DNA of 64,000 nucleotides from Marinimicrobium agarilyticum DSM 16975 (GTDB lineage Bacteria; Pseudomonadota; Gammaproteobacteria; Pseudomonadales; Cellvibrionaceae): positions 1 to 64,000 of the forward strand of contig NZ_AUHU01000003.1 in the NCBI RefSeq assembly GCF_000423345.1, given 5' to 3'. The translations under genes were made by a program, and so were the position numbers. The first letter of the stretch is position 1. Each line of letters opens with the position of its first letter. The notes under the pieces are model-generated. The model was not told where the DNA came from, ran no database searches, and saw only the letters and a list, made by a program, of their open reading frames with translations. Positions 6,126 to 15,044 of this stretch are shown piece by piece.

Positions 6126-7413
6126 TGCCGCCTTTATTTTGATGGCGTCCTTCGCCCTGCTGCTCGTGCTGGGAATTCCCATCGGCATTTGTATTGCTGC
6201 CTCCTCGGTGATCACCATCGCCCTGGTTCTGCCGATGGATGTTGCCCTGTTTACCACCGCGCAAAAGATTTTTTCCAGTCTCGACAGCTTTTCTCTGCTG
6301 GCGGTGCCGTTTTTCATTCTCTCTGGTGTGATCATGAACTCCGGAGGCATAGCCGCCCGTCTGGTCAACTTTGCCAAGTTGTTCAGCGGGCGTATTCCCG
6401 GCTCGCTCTCGCACACCAATATTGCGGGCAACATGATGTTCGGCGCGATCTCGGGCTCCGCCATCGCGGCGTCCACCTCCATTGGTGGCGTGTTGGTGCC
6501 GATGAGTAAAAAGGAGGGCTACCGCAACTCTTTTGCCGCCGCTGTCAATATCGCCTCGGCGCCCACCGGTATGCTGATTCCGCCCACCACAGCCTTCATT
6601 CTGTACGCGCTGGCCAGCGGTGGCACGTCCATTGCCGCGTTGTTTGCGGGTGGGCTTGTAGCCGGGGTGTTGTGGGGGGCGGGCTGTATGCTCGTCACTT
6701 TTTTCATCGCTCGCCGCCACGGTTATCACTCCAAAATCCTCACGGAGAAGGGTACCGCCTGGAGGGTTACGTGGGAGGCGCTGCCGAGCCTGCTACTGAT
6801 TATTGTCGTGGTGGTGGGCATCGTTGCCGGGGTGTTTACGGCGATTGAGGCTTCGGCCGTCGCGGTGGTTTACACCGCCTTTCTGACGATGGTGGTGTAT
6901 CGCTCGGTGTCCTTTGGGGACCTGCGGGGTATTCTTATTCAATCGCTGGTGATGACCGGCATCATCATGTTCCTTCTCGGAACTTCTTCGGTGATGTCCT
7001 TCGCGATGGCGATTACGGGGCTGCCGGATGTGATCAGTAGTTTCATCCTCGGGGTGTCTGAAAACCCCGTGATGATCCTGCTGATCATCACGGTTTTTCT
7101 GTTGATCATCGGCACCTTTATGGATATTGGGCCGGCCATTCTGATTTTTACCCCGATTCTTCTGCCGATTGCGTTGAAAATCGGGGTGGACCCGGTGCAT
7201 TTTGGCATCTTCATGGTCTACAACCTGAGCATGGGTACCATTACTCCGCCGGTTGGCAGTGGGCTTTACGTCGGGGCCAGTGTTGCCAACGAGAAAGTGG
7301 AGCGGATACTGCCCTCCCTGCTTCCCTTCTACGGGATCATTGTCCTGGTTTTGCTCCTGATTACGTTGGTGCCGGAGGTGACGCTGTTTCTGCCGAGAAT
7401 GCTGGGGCTGTAG
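6118..7413 (+). CDS. dctM: TRAP transporter large permease (DctM family)
   Basis: This 431-residue, very hydrophobic protein with about 12 helices is the sodium-coupled transport channel of the TRAP system. Family motifs include NIAGNMMFGAISGSAIAAST, SAPTGMLIPPTTAFILYAL, and the late MGTITPPVGSGLYVGASVA. The start at 6118 overlaps the dctQ stop and follows a GAGGAG sequence. The gene ends 11 bp from the convergent dbpA gene. No terminator hairpin is evident between them. Confidence 0.93.
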   Translation: MLDAAFILMASFALLLVLGIPIGICIAASSVITIALVLPMDVALFTTAQKIFSSLDSFSLLAVPFFILSGVIMNSGGIAARLVNFAKLFSGRIPGSLSHTNIAGNMMFGAISGSAIAASTSIGGVLVPMSKKEGYRNSFAAAVNIASAPTGMLIPPTTAFILYALASGGTSIAALFAGGLVAGVLWGAGCMLVTFFIARRHGYHSKILTEKGTAWRVTWEALPSLLLIIVVVVGIVAGVFTAIEASAVAVVYTAFLTMVVYRSVSFGDLRGILIQSLVMTGIIMFLLGTSSVMSFAMAITGLPDVISSFILGVSENPVMILLIITVFLLIIGTFMDIGPAILIFTPILLPIALKIGVDPVHFGIFMVYNLSMGTITPPVGSGLYVGASVANEKVERILPSLLPFYGIIVLVLLLITLVPEVTLFLPRMLGL

Positions 7414-7423
7414 GGAGCTGCCG

Positions 7424-8806
7424 CTACAGCATCCGCACCTTGTACTTCCGGCCTTTGATTTTACCGCTGCCCAGGCGGCTCAGGGCCTTGTCGGCGTGCT
7501 CGAGCTCCAGCGTGACATAGGCGCTGAAATCCGCGATGTCGATCTTGCCCACGGCCTTGCCGGGAATACCGGCATCCCCGGTTAGGGCCCCAAGGACATC
7601 ACCGGGTCGAATCTTGTCTTTACGGCCGCCGGCGATGACCAGGGTCTTCCAGCCGGGGAGCATGGAAAAGCCGGGGTCGACGTTGAGTTCGCTCGGGTGT
7701 TCCAGGGTAGGCGCCTGTTCCGCTTGCTCGCCTCCCATCTTCGCCAGTTTGTAGCGCTCTTTGTCTTCGAGTAGACTCACGGCCAACCCTTCTTTGCCGG
7801 CCCTGGCGGTCCGACCAATACGGTGAATGTATATCTCAGGGTCCCGCGGTAGATCGTAGTTCACCACCGCTGGCAGGTCTTCCACATCCAGCCCTCGGGC
7901 GGCCACATCGGTCGCGACCAGAATGCTGCAGCTCTGGTGTTTGAATTGGGTCAGCACCTGGTCGCGATCTCGTTGTTCGAGGTCCCCGTGCAGTGCCAGG
8001 GCGTTGAATCGGCGGCTATCCAGGTACTGCGCCACTTCTTGTGTTGTCTTTTTCATGTTGCAGAAGATGACGGCCGAAGGCACCCGGATATGCTGAAGCA
8101 CCCGGATCAGCTCATCGAGCTTGGCCTCATGGCTGACGAGGAAGAACCGCTCGGTAATGGCACTCGCGGCTAACTGGGATTCCACGATCACCTCTTCCGG
8201 CTCGCGCTGAAATTGGCTGCTCAGGGCCTTGATGTTGTCGGGGTAGGTGGCCGAGAAGAGCAAGGTTTGCCGAGTGCCGGGAGTGTGGGAGATGATGGTC
8301 TCCATATCCTCCATAAAGCCCATTTCCAGCATACGATCCGCTTCGTCCAGGACCAGCATTTTAACGCCCGACAAGTCCAGGGTCTGCTTGCGCAAGTGAT
8401 CATTAATCCGCCCCGGCGTGCCCACGACGATGTGGGCCCCGTGCTCAAGGGACCCGATCTGCGGTCCGATCGACTGGCCGCCGCTCAAGGTGACAACCTT
8501 GATATTCTCTTGGTAGCGTGCGAGACGACGGATTTCGGCGGCCACCTGGGAGGCGAGCTCGCGCGTCGGACAGAGAACCAGCCCCTGCACCCCAAAGTGA
8601 CGTGGGTTCAGTTGCAGCAGCAGGGGGAGGGCAAATGCGGTGGTTTTGCCGCTGCCGGTTTTCGCCTGGGCGATCAGGTCCCGCCCCGCGATGGCCCGGG
8701 GCAGGGCCCTGGCTTGAATCGGGGTCATCGAGTGGTAGCCCAGGTCCCCAAGGTTGGCGAGTAGGGCGGCTGGGAGCGATAGATCGGCGAATGAGGGGTT
8801 GGTCAC
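7424..8806 (-). CDS. dbpA: ATP-dependent RNA helicase DbpA
   Basis: This 460-residue DEAD-box helicase acts in 50S ribosome assembly by recognising 23S rRNA around hairpin 92. Motifs in order are the Q motif (PIQARALPRAI), AQAKTGSGKT, PTRELA, VGTPGR, DEAD, SAT, VATDVAARGLD and HRIGRTARAG. The C-terminal ~75 residues form the DbpA RNA-binding domain (PGDVLGALTGDAGIPGKAVG followed by KIDI). Length matches E. coli DbpA. The start is a GTG at 8806 giving MTNPSFADLSL. The gene is monocistronic and divergent from the RIO kinase gene. Confidence 0.94.
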   Translation of the reverse strand: MTNPSFADLSLPAALLANLGDLGYHSMTPIQARALPRAIAGRDLIAQAKTGSGKTTAFALPLLLQLNPRHFGVQGLVLCPTRELASQVAAEIRRLARYQENIKVVTLSGGQSIGPQIGSLEHGAHIVVGTPGRINDHLRKQTLDLSGVKMLVLDEADRMLEMGFMEDMETIISHTPGTRQTLLFSATYPDNIKALSSQFQREPEEVIVESQLAASAITERFFLVSHEAKLDELIRVLQHIRVPSAVIFCNMKKTTQEVAQYLDSRRFNALALHGDLEQRDRDQVLTQFKHQSCSILVATDVAARGLDVEDLPAVVNYDLPRDPEIYIHRIGRTARAGKEGLAVSLLEDKERYKLAKMGGEQAEQAPTLEHPSELNVDPGFSMLPGWKTLVIAGGRKDKIRPGDVLGALTGDAGIPGKAVGKIDIADFSAYVTLELEHADKALSRLGSGKIKGRKYKVRML

Positions 8807-9012
8807 GGTTCTCTCGAGCGGTTGAGAATGAGGAGCGCAGTATACAGAGGTTGAACCCTGTGTGCTGGCGCGTGATACGGCGCCGACAACGGTTCGATAA
8901 CCATTGAAGAAGCCGTCATTGGAGGGGCATTTGCGGGCCTATTTCGATATAGTGCGCCTAGCCACCCTGTGCGCACTTAAGGATTCCACACACCCAGTAC
9001 TTGAAAGACATT

Positions 9013-9870
9013 ATGAAGATACCGAAGAGATTACAACCCCTGGTCGATGATGGCATGGTCGACGAGGTGATCACCCAGCTGATGAGCGGCAAGGAGGCTC
9101 AGGTGTTTGTCGTGCGCTGCGGAGAGCACGTGCGCTGCGCCAAAGTGTTTAAAGAGGCGAAACAACGCAGCTTCAAGCAGGCCGTTCAGTATCAGGAGGG
9201 GCGTAAAGTGCGCAACAGCCGCCGGGCCCGGGCCATGTCCAAGAAGACACGCTATGGCCAAAAGGAGCAGGAACAAGCCTGGCTGAGTGCGGAAGTGGAT
9301 GCGCTCTACCAGCTCTCGGCCGCGGGCGTGCGGGTGCCTCAACCCCACGGCTTTGTGGATGGCGTGCTCCTGATGGACCTGATACAGGACGCCGAGGGAG
9401 ACGTGGCACCAAGGCTCGACGAGGTCGCCCTGACGCCTGAGCAGGCCCGGGCGTATTACGCCCAGGTGATCGCCGATGTGGTGCGCATGTTGTGTGCCGG
9501 CCTGATCCACGGGGATCTCTCGCCCTTCAACGTGCTTGTGGATGACCAGGGGCCGGTCATTATCGACCTGCCCCAAGCGGTCAACGCCGCCAGCAACAAC
9601 AGCGCTCAAAGCATGCTCCAGCGGGATGTGGACAACATGCGTCGTTATTTTGGCCAGTATGCGCCCGAGCTACTCAAGGTCGATTACGGCAAGGAAATCT
9701 GGCACCTCTACGAAGAGGGGGAGCTGCATCCGGAAGCCCGCCTGACCGGCACGTTTGAGCCGGATATAACCGATGCCGACGTCTCTGACCTGATGGCGGT
9801 GATCGAGGCGACGAAGGAAGAAGAGGAAGAGCGCCTGGCGCGGGAGCGCGCCGACCGGGAAGAGGACTGA
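9013..9870 (+). CDS. RIO1-family serine protein kinase
   Basis: This 285-residue atypical kinase resembles the Pseudomonas PA4780 type. It shows MSGKEAQVFVVRCGEHVRCA with the nucleotide-binding lysine in CAKVFKEA. The catalytic loop is HGDLSPFNVLV and the metal-binding aspartate is in IIDLPQAV, both typical of RIO kinases. The basic segment YQEGRKVRNSRRARAM is strongly conserved in bacterial members. An acidic C-terminal tail (KEEEEERLARERADREED) follows. I chose the ATG at 9013 (MKIPKRLQPLVDDG) over a TTG at 9001 because it matches the family start. Physiological substrates of bacterial RIO kinases are not settled. Confidence 0.9.
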   Translation: MKIPKRLQPLVDDGMVDEVITQLMSGKEAQVFVVRCGEHVRCAKVFKEAKQRSFKQAVQYQEGRKVRNSRRARAMSKKTRYGQKEQEQAWLSAEVDALYQLSAAGVRVPQPHGFVDGVLLMDLIQDAEGDVAPRLDEVALTPEQARAYYAQVIADVVRMLCAGLIHGDLSPFNVLVDDQGPVIIDLPQAVNAASNNSAQSMLQRDVDNMRRYFGQYAPELLKVDYGKEIWHLYEEGELHPEARLTGTFEPDITDADVSDLMAVIEATKEEEEERLARERADREED

Positions 9871-9943
9871 CCCTCCCTCGGGTAGAGCCCGCTGCGGGCC
9901 GGTGGCGCGTGGCGGGTTATTCCACCTTAAACAGGATAGGACT

Positions 9944-10477
9944 ATGGCTTTAAGGCCGACGATTTACAAGCTGCAGATTGCCGTCTCGGACCTGGATCGG
10001 CAGTACTACGACTCGCTCAACCTGACTCTGGCGCAACATCCCTCCGAAAAAATCGAACGCATGATGGCCCGGGTATTGGCGTATTGTCTGAACGCCGAAG
10101 AGGGGCTGGCCTTTTCAAAAGGGGGGCTGAGCACCCCCGATGAACCGGATCTCTGGACCCACGCCCTGGACGGCCAGCTGTCGCGCTGGATCGACGTGGG
10201 CGAGCCCGCCGTTGATCGTCTGAAGAAGGCCTGCCGGCTGACCTCCCAGGTGAGCGTGTACAGCTTCAATTCGAAGTCCGATGTCTGGTGGGCCCAGAGC
10301 CGAGAAAAGCTCGCCTCGCTGCCAGTGTCGGTCAATCAGTTTTCCTGGTCTGATATTCAGGCCGTCGCGGCCATGGTGGCCCGTGTGATGGAGATGTCGG
10401 TCACCATCAGCGGTGATTCGGTCCATGTTGCCACGGACAACGGTGAGTGTGAGCTTCTGGTACAGAAACTTCAGTAG
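9944..10477 (+). CDS. yaeQ: YaeQ family protein
   Basis: This 177-residue protein aligns by eye with YaeQ: TIYKLQIAVSDLDRQYYDSL at the start, HPSEKIERMMARVLAYCLNA, GGLSTPDEPDLW, and SVNQFSWSDIQAVAAMV near the end. The fold is related to PD-(D/E)XK nucleases, and EPDLW sits where such enzymes carry acidic residues. The cellular role is unclear. An early report linked YaeQ to haemolysin transcription. The ATG at 9944 follows CAGGATAGGA. It lies 73 bp after the RIO kinase gene and may be cotranscribed. Confidence 0.9.
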   Translation: MALRPTIYKLQIAVSDLDRQYYDSLNLTLAQHPSEKIERMMARVLAYCLNAEEGLAFSKGGLSTPDEPDLWTHALDGQLSRWIDVGEPAVDRLKKACRLTSQVSVYSFNSKSDVWWAQSREKLASLPVSVNQFSWSDIQAVAAMVARVMEMSVTISGDSVHVATDNGECELLVQKLQ

Positions 10478-10494
10478 CCGCCGGCCTCATCGCT

Positions 10495-11370
10495 TCAGGT
10501 CTGATGTCCAGATGAGGGGGCTGAATCAGAAGGCGTCGTCTCCTCATTTAACCAGGTGCCGCAGTATTTACAGTACTTTGCATCGTGCTCATGCTGACTT
10601 TTCCCGCAACCGGGGCAGGATTCGTCGGAGTAGCGTTCCTCTCGCAGAGAGCGAATGACTTCCGCAGAAAACACCCCGGCGGGTAGGGCGATAATGGAGT
10701 AGCCGGAGAGCATGATCATGACTGAGATAAACTGCCCCAGGGGCGTGACCGGGGCAATGTCGCCATAACCGACAGTGGTCAGGGTGACAATGCCCCAGTA
10801 AATGGATGTGGGAATGCTCGTAAAACCGGCTTCATGGGGTTCGATCAGGTAGAGTAAAGACGAGAAAATCGTCACCAGCATCAAAATCGTGAACAGGAAC
10901 AGCAGGATCTGCCCACGGCTGCGTTTCAGTGCCTCCAGCAACAGGCGCCCCTGACCGACCAGCGCCATCATTTCCAGCACTCTGAACAGACGCAAGGTGC
11001 GCAGCAGGCGTATCACCACCAACGTTTGTGCTCCGGGTAGAATCAGCACGAGCCAGGTCGGCAGCACCGCCAATACGTCGATGACCCCATAAAAGCTTTT
11101 CAGGTAGAGCCAGGGCTTTTTTAGGCAGTAAATGCGCAGCGCCAGTTCCAGAGTGAACAGCAGGGTGATGACCCACTCGGTGTAGTAAAAAAAGGTACCA
11201 AAGCGCTCGTGGTAAGCCTGCACGCTGTCAAGCAATACGACGCCCACACTCAGAAAAATCAGTATCGCCAGCAGAATGTCGAACCCTTTGGCAACGGGGG
11301 TGTCAGACTCAAAGATGATCTGAAAAAGGCGGGTTTTAAGCCCGAGGTCAGCCGGCTTTAGTGACGACAT
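10495..11370 (-). CDS. Voltage-gated potassium channel with C-terminal zinc ribbon
   Basis: This 291-residue channel has six membrane helices. S4 carries regularly spaced arginines (VIRLLRTLRLFRVLEMM), and the pore holds the potassium filter TVGYGD. It is a Kv/KvAP-like bacterial channel. The C-terminus adds a rubredoxin-like four-cysteine zinc ribbon, CPGC then CKYC 13 residues later, replacing the RCK domain common in such channels. I chose the ATG at 11370 (MSSLKPADLG). An in-frame upstream extension is rich in H, S and P and lacks family character. It is separate from, but follows, the YheT hydrolase gene on the same strand. Confidence 0.88.
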   Translation of the reverse strand: MSSLKPADLGLKTRLFQIIFESDTPVAKGFDILLAILIFLSVGVVLLDSVQAYHERFGTFFYYTEWVITLLFTLELALRIYCLKKPWLYLKSFYGVIDVLAVLPTWLVLILPGAQTLVVIRLLRTLRLFRVLEMMALVGQGRLLLEALKRSRGQILLFLFTILMLVTIFSSLLYLIEPHEAGFTSIPTSIYWGIVTLTTVGYGDIAPVTPLGQFISVMIMLSGYSIIALPAGVFSAEVIRSLREERYSDESCPGCGKSQHEHDAKYCKYCGTWLNEETTPSDSAPSSGHQT

Positions 11371-11477
11371 GTTGTGGTTTCCCCTAGAGTCTGAATCATG
11401 GTGCTCAGGTGCTGGAGGGGAAGTTATAGAATGACCAATCAGAAAGCAACAATGAATGGCGCCCACGCTCACGCGCT

Positions 11478-12485
11478 TTAACCTGCCGCCGCTGCCTCCA
11501 TGCTGTAGTGGTTCGATTCGCTTAGTGTTTTGATAAACCGAAAGAAACGCCGCTCATACCAGTGGCTGTCGTCGTTCTTGGCTTTGACAAATCCGGTATG
11601 CCCGCCGTGGCGGGCAATTTCCAGATAGATTCGCTCTGATGATTCGGCCAACTGGTAGGGCAGGTGGCGAGCTTCGATAAACGGATCGTCCAGAGCGCTG
11701 AGAATATACGTGGGAACGGGCGTATTCCCCAGGTGTGGTAGCGCCGCCGCGTGACGGCGATAGTCCACCGAGCTCGTGTAACCGTGCATGGGTGCAAACA
11801 GATGGTGTTCGATCTCGTCCACGGTTTGTGATTGCAGGACTTTCTCGGCGTCTACTTCTGGCCCGAAATCGATGAAGGCCCGCTTCTTTTCAAACTTGCC
11901 CAGTAGGGATTTCACGAACCGGCGTTGGTACAGGTTGTGATTCAGGGAGGCGCGCATGGAGGCGTGGAAAGAGTCCAGTTCCAGCGGGGGTGATATCAGA
12001 AAGGCTCCCTTTACCACCGGGTGGCAAGCGGCGCCCTCCCTTCCCAGATAGTTGGCGGTAATTGACCCGCCCAAGCTGAAACCCACCAGATAAATGGCAT
12101 CGTATTCGGGGGCGTACGTATCGATCAGGTGGCTAAGGTCCCGGTAGTCGCAGCCGTTGTAAAACCACTTGGTGCGATTGACCTGTTTTCCGCACGAGCG
12201 CATGCTCCAGGTCATGGCGTCGTACCCTGCCTCAGAAACGCTCTTTGCAAACGTCAACAACGCCGCTTCTTTGCCATGGCTTTCGAGCCCGTGAGAAATA
12301 ATAACCAGCGCTCTCTGGGTGCCTTTGTAAAAAAACAGTTCGAGGAAGTCGTCATCCGGCGTGTTCAGCGTAATCTCTCTGGGCCGGACGGCGGGGCGCT
12401 CCCGTATTAATCGGGGATAAAGCGTCTGCACGTGGCCGTTTCTGAACCACCAGGGGCATTGATAGTCGGACTGGATGATCGGCAT
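11478..12485 (-). CDS. YheT-family alpha/beta hydrolase
   Basis: This 335-residue member of the YheT/ABHD1-3 group opens with CPWWFRNGHVQTLYPRLIR, the family hallmark. The nucleophile elbow is GFSLGGS (about residue 142), with the acid in SALDDPFI and the histidine in RHGGHTGF. It is a predicted cytoplasmic esterase or lipase-like enzyme, and the substrate is not known for the family. It is preceded by a good ribosome-binding site (GAGG) and lies 22 bp after the desaturase gene, so both could share a transcript and act on lipids. Confidence 0.9.
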   Translation of the reverse strand: MPIIQSDYQCPWWFRNGHVQTLYPRLIRERPAVRPREITLNTPDDDFLELFFYKGTQRALVIISHGLESHGKEAALLTFAKSVSEAGYDAMTWSMRSCGKQVNRTKWFYNGCDYRDLSHLIDTYAPEYDAIYLVGFSLGGSITANYLGREGAACHPVVKGAFLISPPLELDSFHASMRASLNHNLYQRRFVKSLLGKFEKKRAFIDFGPEVDAEKVLQSQTVDEIEHHLFAPMHGYTSSVDYRRHAAALPHLGNTPVPTYILSALDDPFIEARHLPYQLAESSERIYLEIARHGGHTGFVKAKNDDSHWYERRFFRFIKTLSESNHYSMEAAAAG

Positions 12486-12507
12486 TGAGCGGTCCTCTTT
12501 GCGAGTG

Positions 12508-13371
12508 TTATTCGGTGGCGTTCGTTGAAAAATGAGAGCGGCGCTGCGGACGGATTTTTTTCAGTGCCTGTTCCGCTCGGTCGATCCAGTAATACACCGC
12601 AACCGTCTGGGTATAACAGTGGGCGGGAATATAGGGTGCGAGCTCCCTGTGCAGCGCTGGCAGCTTTGACCAGTGCAGGCCGCACTTATGATGGTGCGCG
12701 GTGTGGTAACCGATATTGCCAGCGAGAATATTGAGCCATTTGGAATCCACCACGTTGCGACTGGCTGCCATGGGATCCTCCAGCGACAGCTCCAGGTGGT
12801 GGTAGTAGGTCGCTCGCATGGTCACAATCAACGAGGCCACCATGGGTAACCAGAAAACGAACAGGGCTGGCAAAGGTCGGTAAAGGGTGAGTGCTATCAG
12901 CAGCGCCAGGCTGACGGCCAGCTCGGCGCAATAGCGGCGCAGCAACTTCGGCTTGCGTAGCCCCTGGCGAATAGCGCGGGGGTAGGTGAGGAACAGGCCC
13001 TCGGCGATGTAACGCCACACGCTGATGGTGTGCCCTTCGGCCTGCCAGCGGGAGGTGTCTTGGTCTTGCTCCAGGTAGTGGCGGTGGTGTCCGTTGACGT
13101 GATGCAGCACCCACGTGGTTGCCAGCATGCCGGTCTGAAAGCCGTAGGGAATTTCCAGCAGCCGGTTTAGCCAACGGTTATGAAAGGTTCGGCAATGGTG
13201 ATGGTGATGATTCCAGACGCAGACATTGGTTTTGGGAAAAATCCCGAGCACAAACCAAAGGCCGAGAATCGCGAGGCTGTCCACCGCGAGGTACACCCAC
13301 ACATCCAACATGAAATAGACGGTGATAATCGCAACGGGCCAACGGTCTTCCTTGAAGCGAAATGCGCTCAC
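12508..13371 (-). CDS. Membrane fatty-acid desaturase family protein
   Basis: This 287-residue membrane protein has three histidine boxes typical of di-iron desaturases and hydroxylases: HHHHH near residue 56, HHVNGHHRH near 90, and HTAHHHKCGLHW near 224. Hydrophobic helices lie at about 12-45 and 145-185. It would introduce a double bond or hydroxyl into an acyl chain, but the regiospecificity cannot be read from sequence. The start is a GTG at 13371 preceded by GGAGGT at ideal spacing. It is first in a minus-strand run with the YheT hydrolase and the channel gene. Confidence 0.87.
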   Translation of the reverse strand: MSAFRFKEDRWPVAIITVYFMLDVWVYLAVDSLAILGLWFVLGIFPKTNVCVWNHHHHHCRTFHNRWLNRLLEIPYGFQTGMLATTWVLHHVNGHHRHYLEQDQDTSRWQAEGHTISVWRYIAEGLFLTYPRAIRQGLRKPKLLRRYCAELAVSLALLIALTLYRPLPALFVFWLPMVASLIVTMRATYYHHLELSLEDPMAASRNVVDSKWLNILAGNIGYHTAHHHKCGLHWSKLPALHRELAPYIPAHCYTQTVAVYYWIDRAEQALKKIRPQRRSHFSTNATE

Positions 13372-13637
13372 GCCTGCACCTCCGTCAAGGACGGAGCTGT
13401 GTGCTCAACGTTTGAATGAAAAATGGCGTTTTTAACGACAAAATGCGGAGGGGTCATGCATCGCTCCCTGATACCAGTGTCTTTAAAAGCTGTGCTTTTT
13501 TAAACGGCGGTGAATCCATCCACGTCGAGCTGATGCCCAACGTATTTCAATACCAAAGGGATGCTAGAACAGATCCAAAACCAATGCAAGCGCACCACTT
13601 TTTGTTAAAAATGACTCATGTGCCAAACAGGAAGTAG

Positions 13638-14909
13638 TTATGTGTCGGTTTTGGCCTGTTGTGAGCTGTCCGGTTCGAATTCCGGAGTGCGCGGATCCAT
13701 ATCGGCCAGGCCCAGTGTGGCTTCGGGAATGGTACTGACGAAAGCTTCCTGTTCTTCCGGAGAGCCGGGTACTCGCGCTGGTTTTCCTCCCACTATGAGG
13801 TAGGCCGTCAAAGCGCCCAAGACCAGCGTGCCCGTCAGGAACAGCCCACGAGGGCCCGTTAGCTCCATAATCAGTGCCGTGGCCACCGGCCCAATGCAGC
13901 TTCCGATGCCATAACTGAGCAGTAGAGTGGTACTCGCCGCGGTTATTTGTCGGCTGTCCATCAGGTCGTTGGTGATCGCCACCGCTATCGGGTATAACGC
14001 TGCGCCAATGCCCATGTAAACCCCGGTGAAGAGAATCAGTACCATCGGATGAAAAGGCCCGAGAAAGGCGGCGCCCAGGCTGGCGGCCCCTGCCACCAGC
14101 GCGGCAATCCGCATCACATCGTAGCGGTCAAACCGATCGCACAGCCGGCCCATGGGCCAGGCAAGAATCATGGCCGCGACAATGGCGGAAGCCATAAAAT
14201 TCGAGACCTGTCCGACGTTCAAACCCAGGCGATCGGCCAGTACCGGCCCCATGTTGTAAAAGCCGCTGATAAGGGTACCCGCCACCACAGCGCCCGTGAG
14301 TCCGACCGGCGAAATCCGGAACAAACGTTTCAGAGACATGCGGTCGCTCGCCTCAATGGTGGGGGAGCTTTGCCGGGTGAGTGATAGGGGAATCAGCGCC
14401 ATGACCACCAGAATGGCCGCGAGAGAGAAGGGGATGAAAGTGGCGGGGTCCGCCACGCGTATCAGTATCTGCCCGCCCGCCGTGGAGAGGAAGAACACCA
14501 CCTGGTACACCGCGAACAGACTGGCGCGGTTCTGGTTGGTGGCCCGGCTGCTGAACCAGCTTTCCACGACGATCATAAGGCCGGCGACGGCAAAGCCGGC
14601 CAGTGCGCGCAGCAGGCCCCAGAGGACGGTGTTGACAGAGAATGCGTGAAGTAAAATAACGATAGCCAGCATAGCGGCGAACACCGCGAACGCCCGAATA
14701 TGGCCCACGCGCTCGATAACTTTCACCGCGTACAGGGACCCGGCCACAAAGCCAAACGAGTAAAACACCAGAATCCAGCCGATCAGTGCCGGTGTGAACG
14801 CCTCAATGCTTAAACGCAGGCCAAGCAGCGTTGTCAGAAAGGCGTTGCCGCTGACCAGCAGAATAATACTCACGATAAGCGATGAAAGACTGAGCGCGGT
14901 TCTTGACAT
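13638..14909 (-). CDS. MFS transporter (YcaD-like)
   Basis: This 423-residue carrier has twelve predicted helices. Its YcaD-like features are the N-terminal GLRLSIEAFTPALIGWILVFYS region, GSLYAVKVIERVGHIRAFA, and a proline-rich acidic C-terminal tail (ADMDPRTPEFEPDSSQ). The substrate is unknown. The start at 14909 (MSRTALSLSS) is preceded by GGGAGG, and an upstream in-frame extension lacks this support. It is divergent from the BCCT transporter gene across about 135 bp that should hold both promoters. Confidence 0.86.
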   Translation of the reverse strand: MSRTALSLSSLIVSIILLVSGNAFLTTLLGLRLSIEAFTPALIGWILVFYSFGFVAGSLYAVKVIERVGHIRAFAVFAAMLAIVILLHAFSVNTVLWGLLRALAGFAVAGLMIVVESWFSSRATNQNRASLFAVYQVVFFLSTAGGQILIRVADPATFIPFSLAAILVVMALIPLSLTRQSSPTIEASDRMSLKRLFRISPVGLTGAVVAGTLISGFYNMGPVLADRLGLNVGQVSNFMASAIVAAMILAWPMGRLCDRFDRYDVMRIAALVAGAASLGAAFLGPFHPMVLILFTGVYMGIGAALYPIAVAITNDLMDSRQITAASTTLLLSYGIGSCIGPVATALIMELTGPRGLFLTGTLVLGALTAYLIVGGKPARVPGSPEEQEAFVSTIPEATLGLADMDPRTPEFEPDSSQQAKTDT

Positions 14910-15044
14910 GCTTCCTCCCGCCAAAGACTTACAGTCGTAGAACCATAGCAACCCTGGCGCTACGACTCAAATTGAGAGTATGTGGTAGTCTGTTTGGCCG
15001 AAGTGTGCGTAAGCCACCTCTGAATTTCTGAAAAGGATGCCGTT

